DNA from: Gammaproteobacteria bacterium
Lineage (GTDB): Bacteria > Pseudomonadota > Gammaproteobacteria > Pseudomonadales > UBA5518
Length of the DNA stretch: 64,000 bases
Direction: 5' to 3'
Assembly: GCA_016718385.1 (NCBI GenBank)
Contig: JADKDK010000001.1
Location: 124,001 to 188,000 of the forward strand
In this document: piece by piece, positions 19,233-28,486 of the stretch
Numbering within the stretch: the first letter of the stretch is position 1
How the letters are laid out: each line of letters opens with the position of its first letter
The notes under the pieces: model-generated
Databases searched by the model: none
Seen by the model: only the letters and a program-made list of their open reading frames with translations
Told to the model about the DNA's origin: nothing
Made by a program: the position numbers and the translations under genes

Positions 19233-19366
19233 CCGGCGCGACGGATAGCGGGAAAAGGTGATCTGTTTAGTTTCGCTCCGGGATGCGAGAATGCGCGCCG
19301 CCCGGGCCGGCGCCGCCCCGACGCCGCGCACCGGCCGGCTTCGGATCACCCAGGACGGAAAACCCC

Positions 19367-20710
19367 ATGAACCCGGAAGCCTCCTCCCGCATCGTCTGCA
19401 AGTTCGGCGGCTCCAGCCTTGCCAGCGCTGCGCAGTTCCGCAAGGTGCGCGCCATCGTCGAGGCCGATCCGCGGCGGCGCATCGTGGTGCCCTCGGCGCC
19501 GGGCAAGCGCGACGCCAGGGACGCCAAGATCACCGACCTGCTGTACCTGTGCCACCACGCGGCCAGCATCGATGCCGAGTTCTCCTCGCCGTTCGCGCAG
19601 ATCGTGGACCGCTTTGTCGGCATCGAGCGCGAGCTGGGGCTCGATGCCGGCATCGAGGCGCAGCTCGAGCGCCTGCGCGAGGAGTTCGCGCGCGGCGTCA
19701 CTGCCGATTACGCGGCTTCGCGCGGCGAGCACTTCTGCGCCCGGCTGCTGGCGGCCTACCTCGGCGCCGAGTTCGTCGAGGCGGCCGAGTGCATCGTGAT
19801 CGGGCCCCAGGGCATCGTGGATCCGGACAGCTACGCGCTGCTGGGCGCGCGCCTGTCCGATCCCCAGGGGCGCTACGTGGTGCCGGGCTTCTACGGCCGC
19901 GACACCGAGGGCCACGTGCGTACCTTCTCGCGCGGCGGCTCGGACGTGAGCGGCGCGATCGCCGCGCGGGCGGCCCACGCGGCGCTCTACGAGAACTGGA
20001 CCGACGTGTCCGGACTGCTGATGGCCGACCCGCGCATCGTCGACAACCCGCGGCCTATGGCGGAAGTGACCTATGCCGAGATCCGCGAGCTGTCGTACAT
20101 GGGCGCCTCGGTGCTGCACGACGAGGCCATGGCGCCGGTGCGGGAGGTGGGGATCCCGGTCAACATCCGCAACACCAACGATCCCGCGCATCCCGGCACG
20201 CGCATCGTCGCGACGCTCTCGCCCGAGATCGAGAAGAACACGCTGATCGCAGGCGTGGCGGGCAAGACCAGCTTCGCGATGATCACGATCGGCAAGCACC
20301 TGATGAACCGCGAGGTCGGATTCGTCTACCGCCTGCTCGGCATCCTGGAGCATCACGGGGTCGCCTTCGAGCACTGCCCGTCGAGCATCGACAGCGTCAG
20401 CGTGGTGGTGGATGCCGGGCAGATGGAGGGCAAGGCCGAGGACGTGCTGGGCGACATCCGCCGCACGCTGCAGCCCGACGAGCTCGATTACGTGCCGCAG
20501 GTCGCGCTGATCGCGATCGTCGGCGAGGGAATGTCGCACGCGATCGGCATCGCCGCGAAGGTATTCGGCGCGCTGGCCGAGGCGCGCGTGAACGTGCGGC
20601 TGATCAACCAGGGGCCCTCGGAGCTCAATATCATCGTCGGCGTGGCACCCGAGGATTATCCCACGGCGCTGCGCGCCATCTACGCCGCGTTCGTCACCGG
20701 CGCGCAATGA
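19367..20710 (+). CDS. lysC: Aspartokinase
   Basis: 447 residues from ATG 19367. Phosphorylates L-aspartate in the first step to lysine, threonine and methionine. The kinase motif KFGGSS is at 12-17, FSRGGSDVSGA is the catalytic/ATP segment, and YMGASVLHDEA the conserved end of the kinase domain. Two ACT domains follow (from about 300, and AKVFGALAEARVNVRLINQGPSELNIIVGV), so feedback control is expected. It resembles the YclM/ThrA-type monofunctional class rather than the alpha/beta LysC type. It appears to be a single gene unit, with no other amino-acid gene beside it. Confidence 0.9.
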   Translation: MNPEASSRIVCKFGGSSLASAAQFRKVRAIVEADPRRRIVVPSAPGKRDARDAKITDLLYLCHHAASIDAEFSSPFAQIVDRFVGIERELGLDAGIEAQLERLREEFARGVTADYAASRGEHFCARLLAAYLGAEFVEAAECIVIGPQGIVDPDSYALLGARLSDPQGRYVVPGFYGRDTEGHVRTFSRGGSDVSGAIAARAAHAALYENWTDVSGLLMADPRIVDNPRPMAEVTYAEIRELSYMGASVLHDEAMAPVREVGIPVNIRNTNDPAHPGTRIVATLSPEIEKNTLIAGVAGKTSFAMITIGKHLMNREVGFVYRLLGILEHHGVAFEHCPSSIDSVSVVVDAGQMEGKAEDVLGDIRRTLQPDELDYVPQVALIAIVGEGMSHAIGIAAKVFGALAEARVNVRLINQGPSELNIIVGVAPEDYPTALRAIYAAFVTGAQ

Positions 20711-20788
20711 ATGACCGGCGCGCATGACGTCCACGGTCCCTTACCCGCCGCGCCTCGCGGCTGATCTCCCCGAGTGGTTCGCACGCAG

Positions 20789-23386
20789 ATGCACAGACGA
20801 CGCAACCTGATCCTGAACCTCGCGATCCTCGTGAGCATCGCGGCGACCTGCGCCGGGCTCTGGGCCTATTTCAACCGTCCGGTGGCCGTGCCCGCGTGGC
20901 CCGAGAACGTCTGGGGCTACTCGTTCTCGCCGTTCCGCGCCGGGCAGGACCCGACGCGCAACGTCTATCCCAGCGAGCAGGAGATCGCGGCCGACATCGA
21001 GATGCTCGCCGAGCAGACCAACCGGCTGCGGACCTACTCGGTGCGCGACAGCCTCGGCGAAATCCCGCGGATCGCGCAGGAATACGGGATGAACGTCACG
21101 CTGGGCGTGTGGATCAGCAGCGACCTCGTGGCCAACGAATACGAGATCAATCGTGCCATCGACATCGCCAACCGCGAGCGCAACATCGATCTCGTGATCG
21201 TCGGCAACGAGGCCGTGTATCGCGGCGACGTCACGCCGGAGCAGCTCGGCGCCTACATCGATCGCGTGCGCGACAACGTGAAGACCCTCGTCACCACCGC
21301 CGAGCCCTGGCACATCTGGATGAAGTACCCGGAGCTCGCCGACAACGTCAAGGTGATCGCGGCGCACGTGCTGGTGTACTGGGAGAAGGAGCCCTCGGAG
21401 TTTGCCGTGCAGGGCACCATCGAGCGGGCCAAGCTCGTGCGCAAGCAGTTCCCGAAGAAGCGCCTGCTGCTGGCCGAGGTGGGCTGGCCCTCGCACGGTC
21501 GCGCGCAGGGGCAGGCCGAGGCGAAGCCGGCCGAACAGGCGATCTACCTGCGCACGCTGCTGAACCGGCTGAACGCCGCCGGCTACGAGTACTTCGTGAT
21601 CGAAGCCTTCGACCAGCCGTGGAAGACCGGCGACGAGGGCGACGTCGGGGCGTACTGGGGCGTCTACAACGAGGGCCGCCAGCAGAAGTTCCCGTTCGAG
21701 GGACCGGTGGTGGCGATCCCCGAGTGGCGCTCGCTCGCGGCGGTCTCGATCGTGCTCGCGGTGCTGGCCTTCGGCCTGCTGCTGATCGACGGCTCGGGGC
21801 TGAAGCAGCGCGGGCGCGCCTTCCTCGCGCTGATCGCCTTCGGCGTGGCCTCGTTCCTGGTCTTCGTCGCCTACGACTACTCGCGCCAGTACCTGGGGCT
21901 GCTGGAATACGTGCTGGGTGCGCTGCTGGTGTTATCGGCGATCGGCGTGTTCACGGTGCTGTTCACCGAGGCGCACGAGCTCGCCGAGACCATCTGGGCG
22001 ACGCGCCGGCGCTCGTTCGCCTCGGTGCGCGAGCCGCGCGGCGTGCTGCCCAAGGTATCGGTGCACGTGCCCTGCTACAACGAGCCGCCGGAGATGATGA
22101 TCCGCACGCTCGATGCGCTGGCGCGACTCGATTACCCGCACTTCGAGGTGCTGGTGATCGACAACAACACGCCCGACGAGGAAACCTGGCGCCCGGTCGA
22201 AGCGCACTGCCAGGCGCTCGGGCCGCGTTTTCGCTTCTTCCACGTGCGTCCGCTCGCCGGTTTCAAGGCGGGCGCGCTGAACTACGCGCTGGAGCGCACC
22301 GCGCCGGACGCCGAGATCGTCGCCGTGATCGACGCCGATTACATCGTCGAGCCGACCTGGCTGCAGTACCTCACGCCGCATTTCGGCAACGATCCGCGCA
22401 TCGCCGTGGTGCAGGCGCCGCAGGATTACCGCGACGGCGACGAGTCGCTGTTCAAGAAGCTCTGCTACGCGGAGTACAAGGGTTTCTTCCACATCGGCAT
22501 GGTCACGCGCAACGACCGCGACGCCATCATCCAGCACGGCACGATGACGATGATCCGCCGCGACGTGCTGGACCGGCTGCGCTGGGGCGAGTGGACCATC
22601 ACCGAGGACGCCGATCTCGGCCTGCGCGTGTTCGCCGCGGGCTATTCGGCGGCCTACGTGGTGGAATCGCACGGTCGCGGCGTGATGCCCGACCGCTTCA
22701 TCGACTACAAGAAGCAGCGTTTCCGCTGGGCCTACGGCGCGATGCAGATCATGAAGCGCCACGCCGGCATGCTGTTCCTCGGGCGCGACACCGCGCTCAC
22801 GCGCGGGCAGCGTTACCACTTCCTGGCCGGCTGGCTGCCCTGGTGCGCGGACGGGCTGAACCTGTTCTTCACGGCCGGCGCGCTGGTGTGGACCTCCGCG
22901 ATGCTGCTGGTGCCCAAGCAGGCCTTGCCGCCGGCGATGATCTTCGCGTTGCCGCCGCTCTTGCTGTTCTTCGGCAAGCTGGCCAAGATCCTGTACGTGT
23001 ACCTGCGCCACATGCGCGTGCCCGCGGGTACGTCCATCGGTGCCGCCGTGGCGGGTCTCGCGCTGTCGCACACCATCGGCAAGGCCGTGATCTACGGGCT
23101 GGTCACGCGCACCATCCCGTTCTTCCGCACGCCGAAGCTGGCCATGCGCGGTGGCATGATGCAGGCGCTGGCGGAGGCGCGCGAGGAGCTCTACATCCTG
23201 ATCCTGCTGTGGGGCGCGATGGCCGGGCTGCTGGTGGTGCACGAGATGGACACCACCGACGCCTATGCCTGGCTGGCGATGCTGCTGCTGCAGTCGCTGG
23301 CGTACCTGGCCGCGGTGGTGATGTCCTTCCTCGCGGTTATCCCGCCGCGCGAGAGCCCGCTCACGCTGGCGCAGCCGGCCAGCTGA
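20789..23386 (+). CDS. ndvB: GH17-GT2 beta-1,3-glucan synthase, NdvB-like
   Basis: 865 residues from ATG 20789 (an in-frame GTG lies 15 bases upstream). A membrane anchor at 8-27 is followed by a periplasmic GH17 domain: acid Glu 141 in VGNEAVYRG, nucleophile Glu 230 in AEVGWPSHG. Two to four membrane helices follow, then a processive GT2 domain with CYNEPPE near 430, DAD at 515-517, TED at 605-607 and QRFRW at 643-647, and C-terminal helices. This layout matches NdvB proteins that make cyclic beta-1,3(1,6)-glucans in Bradyrhizobium and Pseudomonas. The linked GH17 would remodel or cyclise the polymer; this is known for the family pairing, not shown here. Confidence 0.85.
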   Translation: MHRRRNLILNLAILVSIAATCAGLWAYFNRPVAVPAWPENVWGYSFSPFRAGQDPTRNVYPSEQEIAADIEMLAEQTNRLRTYSVRDSLGEIPRIAQEYGMNVTLGVWISSDLVANEYEINRAIDIANRERNIDLVIVGNEAVYRGDVTPEQLGAYIDRVRDNVKTLVTTAEPWHIWMKYPELADNVKVIAAHVLVYWEKEPSEFAVQGTIERAKLVRKQFPKKRLLLAEVGWPSHGRAQGQAEAKPAEQAIYLRTLLNRLNAAGYEYFVIEAFDQPWKTGDEGDVGAYWGVYNEGRQQKFPFEGPVVAIPEWRSLAAVSIVLAVLAFGLLLIDGSGLKQRGRAFLALIAFGVASFLVFVAYDYSRQYLGLLEYVLGALLVLSAIGVFTVLFTEAHELAETIWATRRRSFASVREPRGVLPKVSVHVPCYNEPPEMMIRTLDALARLDYPHFEVLVIDNNTPDEETWRPVEAHCQALGPRFRFFHVRPLAGFKAGALNYALERTAPDAEIVAVIDADYIVEPTWLQYLTPHFGNDPRIAVVQAPQDYRDGDESLFKKLCYAEYKGFFHIGMVTRNDRDAIIQHGTMTMIRRDVLDRLRWGEWTITEDADLGLRVFAAGYSAAYVVESHGRGVMPDRFIDYKKQRFRWAYGAMQIMKRHAGMLFLGRDTALTRGQRYHFLAGWLPWCADGLNLFFTAGALVWTSAMLLVPKQALPPAMIFALPPLLLFFGKLAKILYVYLRHMRVPAGTSIGAAVAGLALSHTIGKAVIYGLVTRTIPFFRTPKLAMRGGMMQALAEAREELYILILLWGAMAGLLVVHEMDTTDAYAWLAMLLLQSLAYLAAVVMSFLAVIPPRESPLTLAQPAS

Positions 23387-23387
23387 G

Positions 23388-24922
23388 ATGTCGCGTTCCC
23401 GGGGCGCGTTCGTGCTGCTGCTCGCCGTGGCGGCCAGCGCAGCGTTCTGGTGGCTGCTGGGGCGCGAGCAGCACGTGCCCGGCGCGCTGGTCGCGGGCCA
23501 GCGGCTGCAGTGCGCGTCGTACACGCCGTTCACCGGCGCCGAGACGCCAGCCGATTTCGTCGCCGCCGCGCGCGAGCAGCTCGAGCAGGACTTCGCACTG
23601 CTATCGCCGCAGGTGGGTTGCGTGCGCATCTACTCCGTGCGCGGCATGGAGCAGATCCCGGAGGTTGCGCGCGAGCACGGCATGAAGGTGATAGCGGGCG
23701 CCTGGATAAGCCGTGACGATGCCGACACCGAGCGCGAGATTGCCGGCCTCATCGCGCTCGCGAACCGCTATCCCGACGTCATCAGCGCGGTGCTGGTCGG
23801 CAACGAGGTGCTGCTGCGGCGCGAGCGCACCGCGGCACAGCTGCTCGGCTACATGCAGCGCGTGCAGGCGGCGGTGCAGCAGCCCGTGAGCTACGGCGAC
23901 GTGTGGGATTTCTGGCTGCAGAACCCGTCCATCGTCGCCGGCGCCGACTTCGTCACCATCCACCTGCTGCCGTACTGGGAGAACGACCCCAGCGACATCG
24001 GCGCGGCGATCGCGGCGGTGACGCACGCGCATGACGAGACCGCGAAGATATTCCCGGCATGGACATCCTGATCGGCGAGACCGGCTGGCCCTCGCAGGGA
24101 CGCCAGCGCGAGGGCGCCGTGCCGGGGCGCGTGAACCAGGCGCGTTTCGTGCGCGGCTTCGTGGCGCACGCCGAGGCCGAGGGCTGGCACTACAACCTGA
24201 TCGAGGCTTTCGACCAGCCGTGGAAGCGCGGGCAGGAAGGGGCCGTCGGCGGTTACTGGGGGCTGTTCGACGCGGCGCGCCACGACAAGCACATCCTGCG
24301 CGGGCCGGTGTCGAACCTGCCCGAGTGGCGCGAGTGCCTGGGGGCTGCGCTGCTGTTGGGCGCCGGATTGCTGCTCGCCGGCGGCGGCTGGCGGGCGCCC
24401 GGCGCGATGCTGATCGCGGCCCTCGCCGCCAACGGCGTGGTGTTCCACCTGCAGCAGATGCGTCTGTTCAGTCGCAGCGCGAGTGAAACCGGCTGGTTCC
24501 TCCTGCTGGCCGCGCTCGCGTTTGCCCTCGGCTGGCTGGGTTGCCGGCGCCTGCGCGGGCGCCCGCCGGCGCGCTGGCACGAGGCGCTGATCGGCATCAT
24601 GGCGGCGCTGGCCGCCATCGAGATGCTCGGGCTCGCCTTCGACGCGCGCTATCGCCACTTCCCGCTGGCAGTGTTCGCCGCACCGGCGCTCGTCGCCTGG
24701 CTGTTCGCGCCGCGCGCCGGCCCGTGGCGCGAGCGCAACCGCGCGCTGGGGATGTTGCTGGTGCTGTGCATGCCGGTGGTGCTGTGGCAGGAAACGCCGC
24801 TGAACCTGCAGGCGCTGGGCTGGCTGGCCGTGAGCGTTGTGATGGCGGTGGGATTGCTGCGCGGCGGTGCGTGGGTCGGCATTCATGCCGACAAGGGACC
24901 GGCACAGCCGGGCCCACAGTAA
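23388..24922 (+). pseudogene. GH17 family membrane glucanase, split by a frameshift
   Basis: Starts one base after the ndvB stop. Frame 1 (23388-24071) has a membrane anchor and the GH17 acid Glu 140 in VGNEVLLRRER, then stops. Frame 2 opens at ATG 24059 (24059-24922) and continues with the nucleophile segment GETGWPSQGRQ, the IEAFDQPWKRG region and seven or eight membrane helices. Adding one base in the CCC run near 24050 would read FPGMDILIGETGWPS, as in ndvB. So one base was probably lost, either in the genome or in the assembly. The 13-base overlap with an internal ATG would allow coupled translation of two halves, but each half lacks one catalytic Glu. The last 16 codons come from a REP element. 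Confidence 0.75.
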
Positions 24923-24963
24923 ACACTGGTGAAAGGCCTCTGTCGCCATGAATGGCGACCCAC
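24871..24963. repeat. REP palindrome pair (inverted)
   Basis: Two 23-base GTGG-type REP units in opposite orientation at 24871-24893 (GTGGGTCGGC, ATTCAT, GCCGACA) and 24941-24963, separated by 47 bases. The first lies inside the 3' end of the GH17 reading frame. TGG at 24872-24874 is in frame exactly where the GTAG form would give a TAG stop. Confidence 0.8.
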
Positions 24964-24972
24964 AATCCGGGC

Positions 24973-25398
24973 CTACGCGGCGCGCCGGAGCGCTCCCATA
25001 TCCGCCAGCGCCAGCAGCGCGACCACCGCCGCCGGCGCGCCGTAGCGCACGTTGTAGAGCACCAGCGCGAGCAGCGCCGCGAACAGTCCTGCCAGCGCGA
25101 GGGCGCGCCTGAAGCGGCCGAGGCGCAGGTGCGCGGCCAGTGCCAGCACCAGCGCCGCGGTGCCGAAAAGTTGCAGGTGGATCGACATGCCGATCACGGC
25201 GCGCGCGCGGCACAGCGCGCCGAGCGGGTCGTTCAGGCAGGGATCGGACTCGGCCTCGATTTCCATGAAGCCGAAGCGGAAGGCGTACAGCAGCGCGAGC
25301 CACGCGGCACAGGCCGCGAGCGTCGCCACGAGGCCGCGTCGTCCGGGCGGCGCCGTCGCCGTGAGTTGTTGCATCCTCGATCTGCCTCGCGTCGCCAT
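24973..25398 (-). CDS. Small integral membrane protein of the glucan locus
   Basis: 141 residues from ATG 25398 (an in-frame ATG at 25374 directly preceded by GAGG is also possible; the longest frame starts at 25431). Four predicted helices: LVATLAACAAWLALLYAFRF, MSIHLQLFGTAALVLALAAH, ALALAGLFAALLALVLYNV and PAAVVALLALADMGAL. The loop after helix 1 has EAESDPCLNDPLGALCRAR with two Cys. I do not recognise the family. It is divergent from the GH5 gene and lies between two glucan hydrolase genes, so a role in glucan export or modification is possible. Confidence 0.6.
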   Translation of the reverse strand: MATRGRSRMQQLTATAPPGRRGLVATLAACAAWLALLYAFRFGFMEIEAESDPCLNDPLGALCRARAVIGMSIHLQLFGTAALVLALAAHLRLGRFRRALALAGLFAALLALVLYNVRYGAPAAVVALLALADMGALRRAA

Positions 25399-25448
25399 CG
25401 TCACCCGGCGAAGTATAAACTCCCGCCGCAACCCACGGAGCGGATCCC

Positions 25449-26561
25449 ATGGAACACACGACCACGAACATGCGCCTGCGCGGCGTCAACCTCGGCGGCT
25501 GGCTGGTGCTGGAGAAGTGGATGAAGCCGAGCCTCTTCGCCGGGCTCGCGGCCACCGACGAAACCACCTGGTGTGCCGAACTCGGCACCGCCGCGCCGCG
25601 GCTGCTGCGCGCGCACTGGGACAGCTTCATCACGCGCGAGGATTTTTCCTGGCTCGCCGCGCGCGGCATCAACGCCGTGCGCATCCCGCTCGGGCACTGG
25701 ATCTTCGGGCCGCCTTATCCCTATCACGCCGCCTACGGTGCGAACCCGCACCCCTTCGTCGAGGGCGGCGTCGAGGTGCTCGACCGCGCCATGGACTGGG
25801 CCGAGGAGTTCGGATTGCGCGTGGTGCTGGACCTGCACGCCGCCCCGGGCTGCCAGAACGGCTTCGACAACGGCGGCATCAAGGACGTCTGCGAGTGGCA
25901 CACGCGCGAGGAATACCTGGCGCACTCGGTCGAGGTGCTGGGGCGGCTCGCGGCGCGCTACCGCGGCCGCCGCGGCCTGCACGCCATCGAGGTGCTCAAC
26001 GAGCCGCACTCCGACGTGCCCACGCAACTGCTGAAGGACTACTACCGCCGCGCGAACCGCGTGATACGCGCGCACTGCGCGCCGCAGGAGGTCGCCGTGG
26101 TGTTCCACGACGGCTTTCGCTCGCACCGCGAGTTCCTCGGGCTGTTCCAGGAGCCGGACTTCGCCAACGTGCTGTTCGACGTGCACCGCTACCAGTGCTT
26201 CGAGCGCGCCGACATCGACCTGGACATCCACGGCCACCTGCACAAGGCCGGCATGCTGTGGAAGGACGAGGCGATCGAGATCCAGCGCGAGCTCGGCGTG
26301 CCCGCGATCGCCGGGGAATGGAGCCTCGGACTCGACCTGAAGGTGGTCTCTCTGTGGGCGCCAGGCCCCTACAACCACGCGCTCGAGCACATGGATGCCT
26401 TCCGGCAGCACACCGCCTTGCGCGGCTACGCGGCGGCGCAACTGCTCGCCTTCGAGCACTACCGCGGCTGGTTCTTCTGGAGCTACCGCACCGAGACCAC
26501 GCCGGCATGGAGCTTTCGCGACGCCGTGGAGCGCGGCTGGCTGCCGGCGGGCTTTCAGTGA
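25449..26561 (+). CDS. GH5-family exo-beta-1,3-glucanase-like glycosidase
   Basis: 370 residues, no signal peptide. Opens with RLRGVNLGGWLVLEKWMKPS, the Exg1-type (GH5_9) signature; acid/base Glu in VLNEPHSD near residue 183, nucleophile Glu in AGEWSLGLD near residue 286, and the WFFWSYRTE tryptophan motif. Fungal and bacterial relatives remove glucose from beta-1,3-glucans. With ndvB and GH17 next to it, degradation or recycling of the locus glucan is likely; cytoplasmic location suggests action on imported or nascent oligosaccharides. TATAAA at 25414-25419 could be a -10 element, without a good -35. The 3' end overlaps the convergent ABC gene by 7 bases. Confidence 0.85.
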   Translation: MEHTTTNMRLRGVNLGGWLVLEKWMKPSLFAGLAATDETTWCAELGTAAPRLLRAHWDSFITREDFSWLAARGINAVRIPLGHWIFGPPYPYHAAYGANPHPFVEGGVEVLDRAMDWAEEFGLRVVLDLHAAPGCQNGFDNGGIKDVCEWHTREEYLAHSVEVLGRLAARYRGRRGLHAIEVLNEPHSDVPTQLLKDYYRRANRVIRAHCAPQEVAVVFHDGFRSHREFLGLFQEPDFANVLFDVHRYQCFERADIDLDIHGHLHKAGMLWKDEAIEIQRELGVPAIAGEWSLGLDLKVVSLWAPGPYNHALEHMDAFRQHTALRGYAAAQLLAFEHYRGWFFWSYRTETTPAWSFRDAVERGWLPAGFQ

Positions 26562-28345
26562 GGCGATGAGCCGTTCTCGCGCTTGCCCTCGAACAGGAAA
26601 CGCTCCTCGGTGAGGCGGTTGAGCACGATCTTGCGGTGATGCAGCGCATCCAGGCCGCTGTGAAAGCTGATCGTCAGCATGGCGCTGCTGGGCAACTCGT
26701 GCTGCAGCATTTCCAGGATGATGCGCTCACCGCGCGGGTCGAAGGCATCGGTCGCTTCCTCGAGCAGGATCCACGCCGGGCGCAGCAGCAGCACGCGCGC
26801 GAAGCCCAGACGCTGCTGCGCGCGCAGCGGCAGCGCCTGCTCCCAGTTGTCGTGCTCGTCCAGCCGCGGCGCCAGCCACCCGCTGCCGGAGCACTCGAGC
26901 GCGCGCAGCACCGCCTCGTTGCCGAAGGCATCCGGCGGCTGCGGGTAGCACAGCGCCTGGCGCAGCGTCCCCTCGGGCAGGAACGGGCGCTGCGGCATGA
27001 ACTGCATGCAGTCCTTGTCGGGCAACTGCACGTGGCCGCGGCCCCATGGCCACAGGCCCCCGATCACCTTGAACAGGCTGCTGGTCACCGCCGGGTCGCC
27101 GGCCACCAGCACGCGCTCGCCGCGGCGGATCTCGAGGTCGAGATGTTCGAGCAGGATGCGGCCATCGGGATCGGCGATGCAGAGGTTCTTGATCCTGATG
27201 CGCGCACGTGCGTCGTGTGCGAGCGCGATGCGGTTGCCGTCCGGCGCGCGCGCCTCGGCGTCCAGGCGCTGCATGTCCTCGTACAGCGACAGCACGCGGT
27301 CGGCCGAGGCGCGCGTGCGCGCCATGTCGCCGAGGTTGTCCACCGGCCACGACAGGGCGGAGGTCAGCCGCTGGAAAGCCTGCGCGGCCTGCATGAGCAC
27401 GCCGAGCGACATCACGCCGGCGATGTATTGCGGTGCCGCGACCAGGATCGGGAACACGGGCAGCAGCGCGCCGTAACCGGTCGAGAAGGCCACGATGCCC
27501 ATGTAGGCGCGCGACTGGCGGTACCACTGCAGCGCGATGCGAACGAAGCGCCGCGCGGCGCCCGAGCGCTCCATCGGTTCGCCGTGCATCAGCGCGATGG
27601 CCTCCGAGTGCTCGCGCGCGCGCGCCAGGCCGAAGCGGAAGTCCGCCTCCGCCGTCTGCAGCGCGTTGGTCGAGCGTACCAGCGGCCGGCCGAAGCTCCA
27701 GCCCAGCACGGTGCCGATGCCGGCGTACAGGAACGCGAGCCACACCAGGTAGCCGGAGACGTGGATTTCGGTGCCGGGCAGGTGCACCGAGCCCGAGACC
27801 TGCCACAGGATGTCGATGAACATGCCGAGCACCAGCAGCGAGTACACCAGCGTGTGTGCCAGCGCGATCGTCGTCTCGGTGACGATGCGGATGTCCTCCG
27901 CGATGCGTCCGTCGGGGTTGTCGTGCTCGCCCGCCGTGAACAGCAGCCGGTAATGGCGACCTCGCGCCATCCAGTGCCCGATCACGCGATCGGTCAGCCA
28001 GCGCCGCCAGTCGAGCTGCAGCCAGCGCTTGACCATCAGGTGCGCGGCCGTCACTGCGAGCGTGAGCGCGAAGATCAGCGCGAACATGCCCACCTGCACC
28101 AGCACGCCCGACACCGAGCGTTCCTCCAACGCATCGAACAGCTCGCGGTGCCAGTAGTTGGTCCAGACCGTCAGCGCGACCTGCGCGATCGTGAGCGCCA
28201 GCAGCAGCGCCGTGGCACCGCGCACCTGCCACTTGCGCTCCGAATGCCAGTACGGGGCGGCGAGCCGCAGCGCCCGCCGCGCAAAGCCCTTGCGCATGAC
28301 GGGAACGGGGTGCTCGGTTTCGAGGGAAGGATTGGCGGCTGGCAT
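26555..28345 (-). CDS. ABC transporter of the SbmA/BacA-YddA type with degenerate ATPase
   Basis: 596 residues: six membrane helices in 1-340 of the ABC_membrane_2/SbmA-like type (YWHRELFDALEERS, GRHYRLLFTAGEHDNPDGRIAEDI), then a nucleotide-binding domain. The P-loop reads VAGDPAVTSSLFK and lacks the Gly-Lys-Ser/Thr core. The signature LSGGQ is replaced by PLRAQQR. Walker B is ILLEEATDAFD; the Q-loop (FMPQRPFLPEG) and His switch (SFHS) remain. ATP hydrolysis is therefore doubtful, which is unusual for this family (vitamin B12, peptide or long-chain acyl uptake). Convergent with the GH5 gene. Confidence 0.8.
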   Translation of the reverse strand: MPAANPSLETEHPVPVMRKGFARRALRLAAPYWHSERKWQVRGATALLLALTIAQVALTVWTNYWHRELFDALEERSVSGVLVQVGMFALIFALTLAVTAAHLMVKRWLQLDWRRWLTDRVIGHWMARGRHYRLLFTAGEHDNPDGRIAEDIRIVTETTIALAHTLVYSLLVLGMFIDILWQVSGSVHLPGTEIHVSGYLVWLAFLYAGIGTVLGWSFGRPLVRSTNALQTAEADFRFGLARAREHSEAIALMHGEPMERSGAARRFVRIALQWYRQSRAYMGIVAFSTGYGALLPVFPILVAAPQYIAGVMSLGVLMQAAQAFQRLTSALSWPVDNLGDMARTRASADRVLSLYEDMQRLDAEARAPDGNRIALAHDARARIRIKNLCIADPDGRILLEHLDLEIRRGERVLVAGDPAVTSSLFKVIGGLWPWGRGHVQLPDKDCMQFMPQRPFLPEGTLRQALCYPQPPDAFGNEAVLRALECSGSGWLAPRLDEHDNWEQALPLRAQQRLGFARVLLLRPAWILLEEATDAFDPRGERIILEMLQHELPSSAMLTISFHSGLDALHHRKIVLNRLTEERFLFEGKRENGSSPH

Positions 28346-28486
28346 CTGGCGGCATCGTTTTGACGCAGTTTAGGCGGGGCGGGGCGCGCGGGCAAATACC
28401 GGCCGCTCTGGCTGCAAGCGGGCTGCTCCGCTACTATCGATCACAAATCACGGCGACACACCAAATGGAGACATTCCCGGTGCCGC

